Of a stretch of DNA of 64,000 nucleotides, positions 25,811-34,162 are shown one piece after another; within the stretch, counting starts at the first letter, position 1; each line of letters begins with the position of its first letter. Origin of the DNA: Paenibacillus xylanivorans (lineage in GTDB: Bacteria > Bacillota > Bacilli > Paenibacillales > Paenibacillaceae); contig NZ_LITU01000045.1 in assembly GCF_001280595.1 (NCBI RefSeq), positions 23,501-87,500 on the forward strand. The letters are read 5' to 3'. Under the pieces are notes generated by a model. It worked only from the letters and a program-made list of their open reading frames with translations, was not told the DNA's origin and made no database searches. The position numbers were made by a program, and so were the translations under genes.

Positions 25811-25856
25811 CAAAAAGAAGCCGTCAACGAGCAATCCCCTGCTCATTGACAGCTAC
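25811..25856 (-). terminator. Terminator after pdxK
   Basis: On the minus strand AGC-GTCAA-GAGCA pairs with TGCTC-TTGAC-GCT around GGGGAT, followed by TTCTTTTT. Confidence 0.88.
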
Positions 25857-25911
25857 TTTCGGCTGAAACCACGCTTTTTCTCCACGATTACACACTACAC
25901 GTGCGCACCGC

Positions 25912-26724
25912 TTAGCGTTGATTCTCCAGTCGGTGTGCTACATGCAACGTTGGGCCAACAAAGCGGTTCAGCGGGAATCCGCCGGCAATCGCTTTGGTCA
26001 CGAAGGCTTTACCTTCACGAACAGCCTCTTTCACGGTAAGACCACGCGCCAAACCTGCGGTAATTGCCGCAGATGTGGTGCAGCCTGCACCGTGTGTATA
26101 TCCGGAGCCAACAACATCGGCTTCAAACCATTCGTAGTTCGTTCCGTCATAGAGAAGATCCATCGCTTTGCCCGGGTTAATAACGCCTCTGTCCTTGATC
26201 AGGACATGTTTCGCCCCATGATCGTGAATGACAGCTGCTGCAGCTTCCATCTGCTCCTTGGAGCGGATCGGTCCGCTTTTCGCCAGCTGCGATGCTTCGA
26301 ACAGATTCGGGGTAACCAGATCAGCACCCGGCAACAGGAATTCGATCATTGCTTCTGTATTCTCAGGTTGCAGCACTTCATCCGTACCTTTGCAGACCAT
26401 GACCGGATCGATAACGATCTGTGGCAGTCCGCTCCGGCGGATGTGCTTCGCAACCAATTCAATGATGTCTACAGAACCCAACATTCCCGTCTTCATTGCA
26501 TCAAAACCGATACCATCCAGAACGGTACGCAATTGAGCCTCGACTACATTTAATTCCACAGGAAAGACCTGGTGATCCCACGTATCAGGCTCCATCGCCA
26601 CAACGGTAGTCAGCACAGTCATGCCATACACACCAAGCTCCTGAAAAGTTTTCAAATCTGCTTGAATCCCAGCACCGCCGCTCGTATCCGAACCAGCGAT
26701 TGTTAATGTTTTTGGAATCGTCAT
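25912..26724 (-). CDS. pdxK: Pyridoxine/pyridoxal/pyridoxamine kinase
   Basis: A 270-residue ribokinase-fold kinase of the ThiD-like PdxK group. It matches B. subtilis PdxK over its whole length by recalled sequence: TIAGSDTSGGAGIQADLKTF at the start, the GFDAMKTGMLGS and IDPVMVCKG blocks, NLFEASQL, and the anion-hole and catalytic loop YTHGAGCTTSAA. It phosphorylates B6 vitamers as part of pyridoxal-phosphate salvage. Confusion with hydroxymethylpyrimidine kinase ThiD is possible, but the conserved Met/Cys pattern and the VVAMEPDTWDHQVFP insertion favour PdxK. A good promoter (26761-26789) lies just upstream. Confidence 0.9.
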   Translation of the reverse strand: MTIPKTLTIAGSDTSGGAGIQADLKTFQELGVYGMTVLTTVVAMEPDTWDHQVFPVELNVVEAQLRTVLDGIGFDAMKTGMLGSVDIIELVAKHIRRSGLPQIVIDPVMVCKGTDEVLQPENTEAMIEFLLPGADLVTPNLFEASQLAKSGPIRSKEQMEAAAAVIHDHGAKHVLIKDRGVINPGKAMDLLYDGTNYEWFEADVVGSGYTHGAGCTTSAAITAGLARGLTVKEAVREGKAFVTKAIAGGFPLNRFVGPTLHVAHRLENQR

Positions 26725-26760
26725 GGTAGTTGCATTCTCCTTCGTCCTTCAGTTGACATT

Positions 26761-26789
26761 ATCCTATCCCTTGTACGAGCAGATGTCAA
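26761..26789 (-). promoter_or_regulatory. Sigma-A promoter of pdxK
   Basis: Minus-strand TTGACA (26789-26784), 17-base spacer, TAGGAT (26766-26761), placing the start site about 30 bases before the gene. A small dyad CCATAC/GTATGG lies at about 26803-26817, between it and the ABC permease stop. Confidence 0.75.
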
Positions 26790-26828
26790 TGGCATGTGAA
26801 GCCATACGGAGTATGGTTTCCAGAGGAA

Positions 26829-27536
26829 TCAGTTCACATCTTTTGTCTCCAGACGAATCATGGACAGCGAAGCAATCCACAGTCCAATCGCCCCCAGTGT
26901 CAGTGGAATCACGATAAGCGTGTTGATGGAGAACGTAGGCCCGTTGAATCCTGAACATACTACAAGTACAAGCAGAATAGATGATACCAGTGTGGTCGTG
27001 ACTGAATGTTTACGCATCCCGAAGAATAAAGGAATCAGGGCCATGCCTGCAGCGGAGAGGGAACTAACGGTATACTTCAGCAACAGTACCACTGCATCAC
27101 GCATCGTCAACGTGTCGGGAATGAAGTCATAGAAGTGGTTTGCCACAACTAATAATGCCCCCATCAGCACATCGGTAAACAAAATCATCATGAAAGTAAA
27201 AACAAACACAATAATCAATTTGGCAGCAATGATTTTATGCCTTTTGATCGGGTAGGTAAACATGACATTCATCGTTTTATTTCGATACTCACTGATAATC
27301 AGTTTCGCTATCAACGCGCCCCCAAAGATGATAAAAACGGCTCTGGCGAACGTATCTATTAACATGAAGGAGACTTGATAATTGGCAAAGGCGTTATCTT
27401 CTGCGCCCTGATCGGTGAATCCGATCAGGATAAGAAACAGAATCAGGACAAGATTGGCAATACCTGCCGTTCTGAAGTTCCGGGCAAACCGATGTTTGCG
27501 CAATTCCAACTGGATCAGTTTAAGCAACGTCGTCAT
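26829..27536 (-). CDS. ABC-2 permease of a peptide-efflux module
   Basis: A 235-residue membrane protein with six predicted segments and a basic N-terminus (LIQLELRKHRFARNFR), typical of ABC-2 permeases that pair with BcrA/LanF-like ATPases in resistance to bacitracin-, lantibiotic- or other peptide-type antibiotics. Its start lies inside the last codons of the ATPase gene (overlap 27520-27536), so translation is coupled. The neighbouring response regulator and kinase genes support an inducible detoxification role. The specific peptide is unknown. Confidence 0.88.
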   Translation of the reverse strand: MTTLLKLIQLELRKHRFARNFRTAGIANLVLILFLILIGFTDQGAEDNAFANYQVSFMLIDTFARAVFIIFGGALIAKLIISEYRNKTMNVMFTYPIKRHKIIAAKLIIVFVFTFMMILFTDVLMGALLVVANHFYDFIPDTLTMRDAVVLLLKYTVSSLSAAGMALIPLFFGMRKHSVTTTLVSSILLVLVVCSGFNGPTFSINTLIVIPLTLGAIGLWIASLSMIRLETKDVN

Positions 27537-28443
27537 CCCCTTTCATTAAGTTCATGAAGTGTTCTTCCAACGAATGTGCCCGTTTGAAAATGGATTCGAT
27601 CTCAATGCCATGCTGGATCAGATTGCCTGTCAATTGCGATGGAGCAATGCCCGGATCATAGATGCGTACCGTATGGTCATCGATCATTTTATAATTTTTC
27701 AACCCCAGCTGATGTTCTATCACATAGGTCGCTTTACGCGGATTCAGCGTTTGCAGCTCAATGTACTCGCTGTGGCTCCCACGAATGCTGTCCATTGATA
27801 CTTCCTCGACCAGACGTCCATTGCGAATAACCCCAACAGTGTCTGCAACCTGTTCAATTTCTCCGAGGATATGGCTGGAGATCAGCAAGGTAATGCGATA
27901 CTGGGAGCTGAGACGTTTGAACAAATCGCGCATCTCCTTAATTCCTACGGGATCGAGCCCGTTGATCGGTTCATCCAAAATGAGCAGTTCCGGAGTTGTG
28001 ATAAGCGCGCGAGCGATGCCCAGACGCTGTTTCATCCCCAGAGAGAAGTCATGGACCGGCTTTTTGCCCGTGTCCTTCAGACCTACATTTTCCATCATAT
28101 TGTCAATGACCTTTTTGTTGTAGAATCCCATATATTCACAATGAAGCTCCAGATTTTCCTTCGCGGACAATTTATCGTAGAAAAAAGGATATTCAATGAT
28201 GCTGCCCATGCGCTTCAGCAGTTCATAGGACGTAGGCGTGAGCTTTTCCCCGAACAATTCAATCTCCCCTACGGTCGGTTTGACCAGATTGGTGAGCATC
28301 TTCATCATTGTTGTTTTCCCCGCTCCATTTGGACCCAGGAACCCGTAAATCTCCCCTTGCTTGATTTTCATATTGACGTTGGATACAACCTCTGTACCTT
28401 CATACGTTTTGGTCACACCTATAGTCCGCGCAATATATGTCAT
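27520..28443 (-). CDS. BcrA-like ABC transporter ATPase
   Basis: A 307-residue ATPase. Motifs in order: Walker A GPNGAGKTT (about 37-45), Q-loop region IEYPFFYDKLSAKENL, signature SLGMKQRLGIARAL, Walker B LLILDEPINGLDP and H-loop SSHILGEIEQ. The C-terminal part (from about 215) is the DUF4162-like extension typical of BcrA/LanF exporters. It is preceded by a promoter region with a candidate response-regulator box at 28529-28550 and overlaps the permease gene. Confidence 0.93.
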   Translation of the reverse strand: MTYIARTIGVTKTYEGTEVVSNVNMKIKQGEIYGFLGPNGAGKTTMMKMLTNLVKPTVGEIELFGEKLTPTSYELLKRMGSIIEYPFFYDKLSAKENLELHCEYMGFYNKKVIDNMMENVGLKDTGKKPVHDFSLGMKQRLGIARALITTPELLILDEPINGLDPVGIKEMRDLFKRLSSQYRITLLISSHILGEIEQVADTVGVIRNGRLVEEVSMDSIRGSHSEYIELQTLNPRKATYVIEHQLGLKNYKMIDDHTVRIYDPGIAPSQLTGNLIQHGIEIESIFKRAHSLEEHFMNLMKGDDDVA

Positions 28444-28490
28444 GTTCTTATTCTCCTTTACGTTCGTCCCTGACGGGTTCTTATATCTGT

Positions 28491-28550
28491 ATTGTAAAGA
28501 GAAAAGTCTTCTTTTTTATTACTCAAATCTTACAAAAACCTTAAGCTTAA
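28491..28550 (-). promoter_or_regulatory. Activator-type promoter with OmpR-like repeats before the efflux genes
   Basis: The -10 is TACAAT (minus, 28496-28491), but the -35 region has no TTGACA-like word. Upstream are CTTAC (28529-28533), CTTAA (28540-28544) and CTTAA (28546-28550) on the plus strand; the first two are 11 bases apart. This placement just beyond the -35 fits activation by the response regulator at 29501. Confidence 0.5.
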
Positions 28551-28571
28551 ATCGAGAGTCTAAAAATGCAT

Positions 28572-29504
28572 TTAACAAGGAATTAGAGCAACCGAGAATA
28601 TTGTCCGTTCATAAGATACACTATGCAGCTCAATACTTCCGCCCATACGCTCCACCAGCCGCTTCGTAATGGTCAGACCCAGACCACTGCCCTGATAGAG
28701 ACGGTTGCGGGAATCCTCCAGCGTATACATGCGTTCAAATACACGGCTGTGCTCCTGTTCAGGAATGCCCTTGCCTCGATCCCAGATGCTAAGCGTCACC
28801 TGTTCTCCTAATGAATAATCCAGTGAAAGGCCAAGCACCTTGCCATCTGCTCCATATTTCATGGCATTGGTGATTAGATTATCCAACACACGGTCCAGTG
28901 CTTCCTCATTGCCTTTCACGAAAACATCATTTTCCGGAATCGACAGCTCCACTTGCAGACCCAGATTCGTTAACATGTCATAAAAAGAGAGCATCTTCAA
29001 GCGACACAATTCGCTTACATTGACCCTGGTCAGTGTAAGCTCGGTATCCCCGGACTCCAGTTTCGCCAGGTCAAAAAAGGAGTGAATCAGACGCAGTACC
29101 TCCTGCGCCTTATCCTGGATTTTGCCAGTCATAATCACGCGTTCCTGATCTGTTAGGGAGGTGCTGTGCAGCAGTGTTTCACTATAACCAAGCACAACCG
29201 TAAGCGGTGTCTTCAGATCATGTGAGATGTTGGAAAGCATATTACGCATTTCCTTTTCCTGATTGGCATAACCTGCCATGGCCCGATGGGCATGATCCAG
29301 CAGCTGATTCATGTCCTTAAGTAGCTGGCTGATTTGGGGATCACTGTTAAAGACGAGCAGGCGCTCAAACGTGCCTTTATCTATGATATCGTTCAATTTC
29401 TCGTGTATGTATGTTAGATGGGTACTGCGTTTATGTAGCCTTACGCTCAACAGAATGACGACAAGAGCCAATATCCCGGTAGAACAGGCCAAGATCAGCG
29501 TCAC
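28572..29504 (-). CDS. Sensor histidine kinase of the peptide-efflux module
   Basis: A 310-residue kinase with one clear N-terminal membrane segment (about 3-22), a short linker with a coiled-coil/HAMP-like region, HisKA with NISHDLKTPLTVVLGYSETLL (His near 98), and HATPase_c with NLITNAMKYGAD and GSGLGLTITKRLV. There is almost no extracellular domain, like kinases that sense the state of a partner transporter or the membrane. GTG at 29504 overlaps the regulator stop as GTGA. A 128-base gap with a promoter separates it from the ATPase gene. Confidence 0.92.
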   Translation of the reverse strand: MTLILACSTGILALVVILLSVRLHKRSTHLTYIHEKLNDIIDKGTFERLLVFNSDPQISQLLKDMNQLLDHAHRAMAGYANQEKEMRNMLSNISHDLKTPLTVVLGYSETLLHSTSLTDQERVIMTGKIQDKAQEVLRLIHSFFDLAKLESGDTELTLTRVNVSELCRLKMLSFYDMLTNLGLQVELSIPENDVFVKGNEEALDRVLDNLITNAMKYGADGKVLGLSLDYSLGEQVTLSIWDRGKGIPEQEHSRVFERMYTLEDSRNRLYQGSGLGLTITKRLVERMGGSIELHSVSYERTIFSVALIPC

Positions 29505-30220
29505 GCCTGGTCCACCTCCAGCTTATAACCGATGCCCCACAATGTCTTGATATACCGTGGGTTGGATGGGTCAACTTCCAGTTTTTCGCGCAGACGGCGC
29601 ATATGAACATTAATGATATTCTCATCTCCGTAATAATGATCGTTCCAGACAGAAGCGTAGATTTGAGCCTTGGTAAATACTTTGCCAGGGTGGGTGACAA
29701 ACATTTTGAGAATGCCAAATTCCTTGGAAGTAAGCTTTACAGGTATACCATCACGCTCAACCTCATACGTTTCCGTATCGACCACAAGTCCGCCAATGTG
29801 AATGCGCTGTGCCTTGAGAGCGGCTGAAGGTACAGGCTGTGCGGTATAGTTGGCACGACGAATAGCCGCCTTGATACGTGCGGTCAGCTCGATCAATGAG
29901 AAGGGTTTGCTTAAGTAATCATCCGCGCCGAATCCAAGTCCAAGGGCTTTGTCCACCTCTCCATCCTTTGCAGACAGGATGAGCACAGGCACCAGACTGG
30001 TGGCACGGATGGTCTGGAGCACTTCCATACCATTTTTGTGTGGCAGCATCAGATCGAGAATGACCAAGTCATAGCCTGATTGTGATTGACTGAATTGACG
30101 TTCCGCCTCCAATCCGTCATATGCATAAGAGACGTCATAACCCTCTTTTTCCAAATAAGGACCGACCATTTCACTAATTGAGCGATCATCTTCAACAAGC
30201 AGCAAGCGATAACTTGACAC
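29501..30220 (-). CDS. OmpR-family response regulator of the peptide-efflux module
   Basis: A 239-residue regulator: receiver with acidic DD at 11-12, Asp56 in LVILDLMLPHKNG and Lys in LSKPFSL; winged-helix domain with LTSKEFGILKMFVTHPGKVFTKAQIY and VHMRRLREKLE. GTG at 30220 is used, with GGAGGG six bases before it; the frame reaches 30316, but the upstream part shows no homology and overlaps a region near the degV terminator. It probably activates the ABC genes at 28443 through the CTTA repeats. Confidence 0.93.
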   Translation of the reverse strand: MSSYRLLLVEDDRSISEMVGPYLEKEGYDVSYAYDGLEAERQFSQSQSGYDLVILDLMLPHKNGMEVLQTIRATSLVPVLILSAKDGEVDKALGLGFGADDYLSKPFSLIELTARIKAAIRRANYTAQPVPSAALKAQRIHIGGLVVDTETYEVERDGIPVKLTSKEFGILKMFVTHPGKVFTKAQIYASVWNDHYYGDENIINVHMRRLREKLEVDPSNPRYIKTLWGIGYKLEVDQA

Positions 30221-30289
30221 CAGATTCCCTCCAACATGAATGTTTTCCTTTATTACCTCACAGTTTGCATCAATTGGCAATGAAATACG

Positions 30290-30342
30290 AAAAACCCGGC
30301 AGGATCGCCACTTCATGTTTCAAAGTGAACCTCCTGTCAGGT
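30290..30342 (-). terminator. Terminator after the degV-family gene
   Basis: On the minus strand ACCTG-CAGGA-CACTT pairs with AAGTG-TCCTG-CGGGT, followed by TTTTT. A long, well-paired stem. Confidence 0.87.
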
Positions 30343-30355
30343 CTCATTTACAACC

Positions 30356-31198
30356 TTATACCGTCTCGCTTCGTATCCAGCACAGTCCGATCGTTCCTGC
30401 ACCTGCATGAATTCCTACCACAGGGATAAAAGGCATAATTTCTGTTTTTAAACGGGGAAGCAAATCTGCAATCTGCTGTTTGATTGTAACGGCTTCTTCC
30501 TGATTATTCGCATGCATAATACAAACATGTTTTACTTTCCCCATATCCACCTTAAGCACATCCAGCATGCGCTGTTTGGCCCGTTTAAACGTACGTATTT
30601 TCTCATTCACAACCACTTTGCCCTCTTCAAATCGTAAGAGCAGATGAATTTTCAACAATTGGCTAAGGATAAGCTGGGTCCCCGACACACGACCACTGCG
30701 GTGAAGATTCTGGAGACTCGCCGGAATGAGGTAAAAGGACATGTTCTCTATCATCTGTTCGATATGAATTTTGATCTCGGATGCTGAATAGCCTTGCTTC
30801 TGCCATTCCAGTCCTTGCAAGATCATCTCCCGCAACGGATATGCACCTGCTCTGGAATCAATGGCGGTAATCGTCACACCTGCGATCTCGGCAGCCTGCA
30901 TCGATGTATGCAACGTTCCGCTAAGTTCAGTGGAGCAATGAATGGTAATGATCTCATCGTACTGGCCTTTCAACGACTCATACAGTTCAATAAACTCGCC
31001 AATCGGCGGCTGTGAACTGCTTGCCCGTGATGCCTCGCCAAGTTTCTCATAGAACAGTTCCGACGAGATGTCCTCCGTCTCCCGGTAACATTCCTCTCCA
31101 AATACAATGCGCAGAGGTACGATGTAAACATGATTCTGCTCAGCAAATAGCGGATCGAGTGTGCTCGTACTGTCCGTGACCCATGCAATTTTCCTCAT
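30356..31198 (-). CDS. DegV-family fatty-acid-binding protein
   Basis: A 280-residue DegV/FakB-like protein. It opens with KIAWVTDSTSTLD, where Thr and Ser form the fatty-acid carboxylate site, followed by the VVPLRIVFGEECYRE region, the SSSQPPIGEF loop and the IHCSTELSGTLHTS motif. Such proteins present fatty acids to the FakA kinase for phosphorylation. fakA is not in the window. ATG 31198 is used because homology starts there with AGAAGG upstream; the frame extends to 31240. Its promoter (31288-31317) carries a cre-like word. Confidence 0.9.
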   Translation of the reverse strand: MRKIAWVTDSTSTLDPLFAEQNHVYIVPLRIVFGEECYRETEDISSELFYEKLGEASRASSSQPPIGEFIELYESLKGQYDEIITIHCSTELSGTLHTSMQAAEIAGVTITAIDSRAGAYPLREMILQGLEWQKQGYSASEIKIHIEQMIENMSFYLIPASLQNLHRSGRVSGTQLILSQLLKIHLLLRFEEGKVVVNEKIRTFKRAKQRMLDVLKVDMGKVKHVCIMHANNQEEAVTIKQQIADLLPRLKTEIMPFIPVVGIHAGAGTIGLCWIRSETV

Positions 31199-31287
31199 TC
31201 CAACCTTCTCTCTTGCCGGATTGTTAAGCTGTATCCTCAATCGTCAGGCACATGCTCGGCGGATTATTTAAAATTTGAATAGTTTAT

Positions 31288-31317
31288 ATTGTAAACGTTT
31301 GCGTTCTTGCCCCTCAA
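31288..31317 (-). promoter_or_regulatory. degV-family gene promoter overlapped by a cre-like site
   Basis: Minus-strand TTGAGG (31317-31312), 18-base spacer, TACAAT (31293-31288). TGTAAACGTTTGCG (31290-31303), a match to the cre consensus in all but the last position, covers the -10 and spacer, where CcpA would repress. Confidence 0.55.
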
Positions 31318-31399
31318 TTATAAAGGAACGGACAAACCGCTGTCTTGTGGCGCATTGTTGAACAGCCTCATTTCTTCCGGTATATGCCAAAAAAATGTC

Positions 31400-31428
31400 T
31401 TGCCTGTGAAGGAATAAATTGGTATGCT
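31400..31428 (+). promoter_or_regulatory. Promoter of the DUF990-type ABC exporter operon
   Basis: TTGCCT (31400-31405), 17-base spacer, TATGCT (31423-31428). A small hairpin TGAACGG/CCGTTCA (31462-31480) lies in the leader close to the ribosome site of the gene at 31503. The gap 31199-31502 holds nothing else that I can see. Confidence 0.55.
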
Positions 31429-31502
31429 GTTGTCCTTCTCTCTTTTTCGCCTTGACTGAAGTGAACGGGACCGCCGTTCAACCAACTTATCGGAGGTGTC
31501 AC

Positions 31503-32279
31503 ATGCTTTATTTCACTCTGGCTTCCAAAGCCTACTCCCGGAATCTGCAATACCGCGGTGCCCACATGGTACATAACCTGGCAAGCGCCATGTTCGGTTA
31601 CATGTATGCCTGTCTCTGGATCGGCATCGGGGCCGACCACTCTCTCGGAGAATACGGGACACAGGGGATGGTCAGTTACATTGCCTTTACGCAATCCTCT
31701 CTCTGGATCTCGGGTTTTCTCACCAATGGACTGGGTATTCCACTCACGGTAAGGACAGGGCAGATCGCGCTTGATCTCATGAGGCCGGTTCATCTGTTTA
31801 CCCACCTGATGGCACGTGAATGGGGGCAGGTTGCCTACCAGTTCGTGTACAAAAGCATTCCAATTTACTTGCTCTTCTCCATCGTATTTTCTCTGCAATG
31901 GCCCTCAGAAGCTTCAACCCTGCTATTTGCCGCAATTGGTCTTGCCGGCGCATCCTATTTATCCATCTGTATGAATTACATTATTGGCGCCACCGCGATG
32001 TGGACTACGGAGTCCTCCTGGCTGCATTGGGGCAATCACGCCATGATGAATCTGCTCGCTGGTTTCTTCATTCCGCTGGAATGGCTGCCAGACTGGCTTG
32101 AACGAATTGCCTGGTTATCTCCCTATCCTTTCCTGCTCTATGTCCCGACCCGAATCTATCTGGGTTATGAAAATGGCTCCTTGTTATGGGGAACCTTGAT
32201 TTGGTGCGTCCTCATGACATTCGTCTGTCTGGCGATAACCCAGGTACTACGCCGTAAAGTGGAGGTGCAGGGCGGATGA
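31503..32279 (+). CDS. ABC-2 permease subunit (DUF990/ABC2_membrane_6), first
   Basis: A 258-residue membrane protein with six predicted segments. The N-terminal AYSRNLQYRGAHMVHNLASAMFGY and the central segment with a re-entrant loop fit the first of the two DUF990-type permeases that always occur with a DrrA-like ATPase. ATG 31503 follows CGGAGGTG; the frame begins earlier at 31419 without a ribosome site. The stop overlaps the next start as ATGA (32276). The substrate is unknown; related systems export drugs or envelope components. Confidence 0.88.
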   Translation: MLYFTLASKAYSRNLQYRGAHMVHNLASAMFGYMYACLWIGIGADHSLGEYGTQGMVSYIAFTQSSLWISGFLTNGLGIPLTVRTGQIALDLMRPVHLFTHLMAREWGQVAYQFVYKSIPIYLLFSIVFSLQWPSEASTLLFAAIGLAGASYLSICMNYIIGATAMWTTESSWLHWGNHAMMNLLAGFFIPLEWLPDWLERIAWLSPYPFLLYVPTRIYLGYENGSLLWGTLIWCVLMTFVCLAITQVLRRKVEVQGG

Positions 32280-33076
32280 AAACAACTTCCTGGTTCTCTT
32301 TATATAAAATGCTCATTCGAACAAGCATCCGCAGTCGGATGCAATACAAGTTCAATTTCATCATGGGCTCCGTTCTGGCCGCATTGATTCAAATCTCCGA
32401 GTTTCTGATGGTTGCTCTGGTGCTGCACAAATTCGGAGCCATTAAAGGCTGGTCTCTTCATGAAATTGGTTACCTCTTCGCGATCATGACCCTATCCAAG
32501 ACACTATATCGAACGTTTGGCAACGAAGTGCATCATCTGGAAAAATATTTAGTCGGCGGCGAACTCGATCAACTGTTAACCCGACCCATGCCCGTATTGC
32601 TGGCATTACTGCCACAAAACTTCCGCATCATGGCTGGTGAAGTGTTACAAGGCGGGTTTATTCTCTGTTGGTCTCTGGCAGGCATCATGCATAGCGGACA
32701 GATCGGCTGGACTGTCATCCCCTTCTCTCTGCTCGTCATCCTGACCGGAGCCATTATTCTTTTTTCGATTGGGCTTGCCACGGCAACGCTTGGATTCTGG
32801 ACCACACGTATTGAGGAGCTGCAGACCATCACTGAGGATGCAGCGCGTACGGCTGCTCAATATCCCCTGACGTTGTATCCCAAATGGATGTCTGGCATTC
32901 TGCTGACCGTAATCCCGGTAGGTTTCGTCAACTATGTTCCGTCACTCTATCTGCTTCGCGGCGAACTAGGTGCATGGGTTCTTGTTGCCATTGTCGTTGT
33001 GGCCGTCCTGAGTCTGGCCGCAAGTCTGCGTTTCTGGAAATTCGGTTTAACCAAATATCAAAGTACAGGTAGCTAA
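32276..33076 (+). CDS. ABC-2 permease subunit (DUF990/ABC2_membrane_6), second
   Basis: A 266-residue membrane protein with six segments; LIRTSIRSRMQYKFNFIMGSVLAALIQISEF at the N-terminus and VGGELDQLLTRPMPVL in the first cytoplasmic loop match the partner type of the DUF990 pair. It overlaps the first permease gene by four bases and is followed 16 bases later by the ATPase gene. The two permeases are expected to form a heterodimer. Confidence 0.88.
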   Translation: MKTTSWFSLYKMLIRTSIRSRMQYKFNFIMGSVLAALIQISEFLMVALVLHKFGAIKGWSLHEIGYLFAIMTLSKTLYRTFGNEVHHLEKYLVGGELDQLLTRPMPVLLALLPQNFRIMAGEVLQGGFILCWSLAGIMHSGQIGWTVIPFSLLVILTGAIILFSIGLATATLGFWTTRIEELQTITEDAARTAAQYPLTLYPKWMSGILLTVIPVGFVNYVPSLYLLRGELGAWVLVAIVVVAVLSLAASLRFWKFGLTKYQSTGS

Positions 33077-33092
33077 GGAGGAGAGTATCGTC

Positions 33093-34067
33093 ATGACTAT
33101 GATTATAGCGCGGCATCTGCAAAAGGAGTTCAAAACACCTGTGGTACGCGAGGGCCGGTTCTCCGGGCTTCGCACCTTGTTTTCACGTGAATATCTGTCC
33201 AAAGAAGCGGTTCGAGACATTAGCTTTGATATTGGCAAAGGAGAGTTTGTTGGATATATCGGCCCCAATGGGGCTGGCAAATCCACCACGATCAAAATGC
33301 TGACGGGTATCCTTCATCCGACCTCGGGTGAGGTATTGCTCGATGGCATGAATCCACACCAGGAAAGACGCCGCACGGTTGGACGCCTCGGTGTCGTGTT
33401 CGGACAGCGCAGCCAGCTCTGGTGGGATCTGCCCGTGAAGGATTCGTATGATATTTTGGCCGAGATGTACGGAGTCCGTGCCGAGGACAAAACGAAACGA
33501 TTAGCCCAGTTCGCCGAGCTGCTGGATCTTGAATCATTCTGGGCCACACCTGTCCGCAAGCTCTCGCTTGGACAGCGGATGCGTGCTGATCTGGCAGCTT
33601 CCATGCTGCATGACCCGGAACTTCTTTTTCTCGATGAACCGACGATTGGACTGGATGTGAACGCGAAGCGGAACATTCGTCAATTTCTTCGTACATTAAA
33701 TGAGGAGTTTGGCAAAACGATTTTGCTGACCACCCATGACATGGACGACATTGAGCAGTTATGCAGTCGCGTGATGGTAATCAACCACGGTCAGCTTACG
33801 TATGACGGATCGATCCCTTCCCTGCGGGATGCCATCGGTCTGCCAACGCTTATCCGGGTGACATACCGCGGTTCGTTTCATATCCCGGATGCCATATCAT
33901 CCGCCATTCAAATTACAAGGGCAGAGGGCCAGATCGTCACTGTCGAGGTGAACCGAAAAGAGTGGAGCACGATGGACATTCTGAAGCAGCTCGAGCAATG
34001 GGGCGAGATTGAAGATGTTGAGATGAAAGAACCGGATTTCGAGGATATTATTCATCGGGCATATTGA
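33093..34067 (+). CDS. ABC transporter ATPase of the DUF990 exporter
   Basis: A 324-residue ATPase. Walker A GPNGAGKSTT lies at about 55-64; a 30-residue insert with Arg and Phe (VVREGRFSGLRTLFSREY) before it is typical of the DUF990-associated ATPases. The Q-loop FGQRSQLWWDLPV, signature LSLGQRMRADLAASML, Walker B LLFLDEPTIGLD and H-loop TTHDMDD are intact. ATG 33093 has GGAGGAGAG upstream. It completes a three-gene exporter operon. Confidence 0.94.
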   Translation: MTMIIARHLQKEFKTPVVREGRFSGLRTLFSREYLSKEAVRDISFDIGKGEFVGYIGPNGAGKSTTIKMLTGILHPTSGEVLLDGMNPHQERRRTVGRLGVVFGQRSQLWWDLPVKDSYDILAEMYGVRAEDKTKRLAQFAELLDLESFWATPVRKLSLGQRMRADLAASMLHDPELLFLDEPTIGLDVNAKRNIRQFLRTLNEEFGKTILLTTHDMDDIEQLCSRVMVINHGQLTYDGSIPSLRDAIGLPTLIRVTYRGSFHIPDAISSAIQITRAEGQIVTVEVNRKEWSTMDILKQLEQWGEIEDVEMKEPDFEDIIHRAY

Positions 34068-34162
34068 CTGGCCTATTTTATTCAGATCTGGATGAGGGCC
34101 TGTTCGAATGCCGTTACATGCGGGAGGGACATGACGTAATGTAATAACGGAGGTGAAGTGTC

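Noticed and set aside
31368..31898. 176-codon minus-strand frame opposite the first DUF990 permease gene
   Set aside because: It lies opposite a permease with good ribosome site and membrane pattern; no homology is apparent.
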